A stretch of 64,000 nucleotides of DNA. Origin: CAWIHS01 sp963836005. GTDB taxonomy: Bacteria > Pseudomonadota > Gammaproteobacteria > GRL18. This document shows positions 63,878-64,000 of the stretch, in pieces (position 1 is the first letter of the stretch; every line of letters starts with the position of its first letter). A program made the translations under genes and the position numbers. The notes beneath the pieces were generated by a model, which ran no database searches, was not told the origin of the DNA, and saw only the letters and a list, made by a program, of their open reading frames with translations. The stretch spans positions 650,332-714,331 of the forward strand of contig CAWIHS010000006.1 of assembly GCA_963836005.1 (NCBI GenBank), given 5' to 3'.

Positions 63878-64000
63878 TGGTAACCTGTTTATTATTAACT
63901 TCATTATTGGTAATCAGTCATAATGCTGTGAACGGATAAATGCAGTCCACTGGCTAAAATCCTTTTCCTTGCAGACAGTTCTGGTATTCACGCTGGTAGG
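63878..64000. other. Window end, no gene recognised
   Basis: Contains short near-repeats around ATTATTGGTAA (63874 onward and 63901 onward) and no coding signal. Confidence 0.4.

Noticed and set aside
1..64000. tRNA, rRNA, riboswitch or prophage genes
   Set aside because: I looked for cloverleaf ends, rRNA-like conserved segments and phage structural or integrase genes and saw none that I could support.

Overview
The window looks like a gammaproteobacterial chromosome segment; the species cannot be fixed from it. The evidence is a class II cytochrome c-like protein, a VPLPA/PEP-CTERM secreted protein, GlsB/YeaQ, DUF3012 and DUF3604 families, and many decayed IS elements (IS3, IS21, IS30, IS66, IS91, group II intron). 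By eye, base composition varies strongly: 13.8-22.7 kb and 51-63 kb are GC-rich, while 4.1-5.2 kb and 46-50.5 kb are AT-rich. This suggests a mosaic built by transfer.

1-13.8 kb is a degraded accessory region. It holds a few intact genes (a partial PPC-like secreted protein, a cytochrome c'-like protein, an ATP-grasp ligase, a Rhizobium etli-type L-asparaginase, a PEP-CTERM protein and a sensor-like unknown) among transposase remnants. Three unrelated small non-autonomous elements can be delimited in the window by terminal inverted repeats and target-site duplications; two of them have split identifiable reading frames.

13.8-22.7 kb is a 2904-residue cyclic beta-1,2-glucan synthase (NdvB/ChvB/Cgs type), translationally coupled to a small DUF2158-like gene. 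It is bordered by an IS66 remnant and a truncated group II intron.

24-39.5 kb carries envelope and secreted proteins: a beta-barrel, a START-domain protein, a DUF995-like protein, a PD40-repeat propeller with a 7-bp tandem repeat upstream, and a glycine-zipper protein. There is also a three-gene overlapping operon with two LssY_C-type proteins and an alpha/beta-hydrolase lipoprotein, followed by an AraC regulator.

39.7-63.9 kb is the most distinctive part: a 24-kb array with nine DUF1254/DUF1214 genes (one broken) plus two further fragments. They are interleaved with exported ester-cleaving enzymes: an alkylsulfatase-like MBL protein, an arylsulfatase remnant, a class A acid phosphatase, a PafA-like alkaline phosphatase and a metallophosphoesterase. 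Two related outer-membrane barrels and DUF3604 remnants complete it. The left half is on the + strand and the right half on the - strand, converging near 50.5-51.1 kb, and both halves carry the same kinds of parts. I infer a periplasm/outer-membrane system for taking up and cleaving sulfate or phosphate esters, in which the DUF1254/1214 proteins have been expanded. Their reaction is not known to me.
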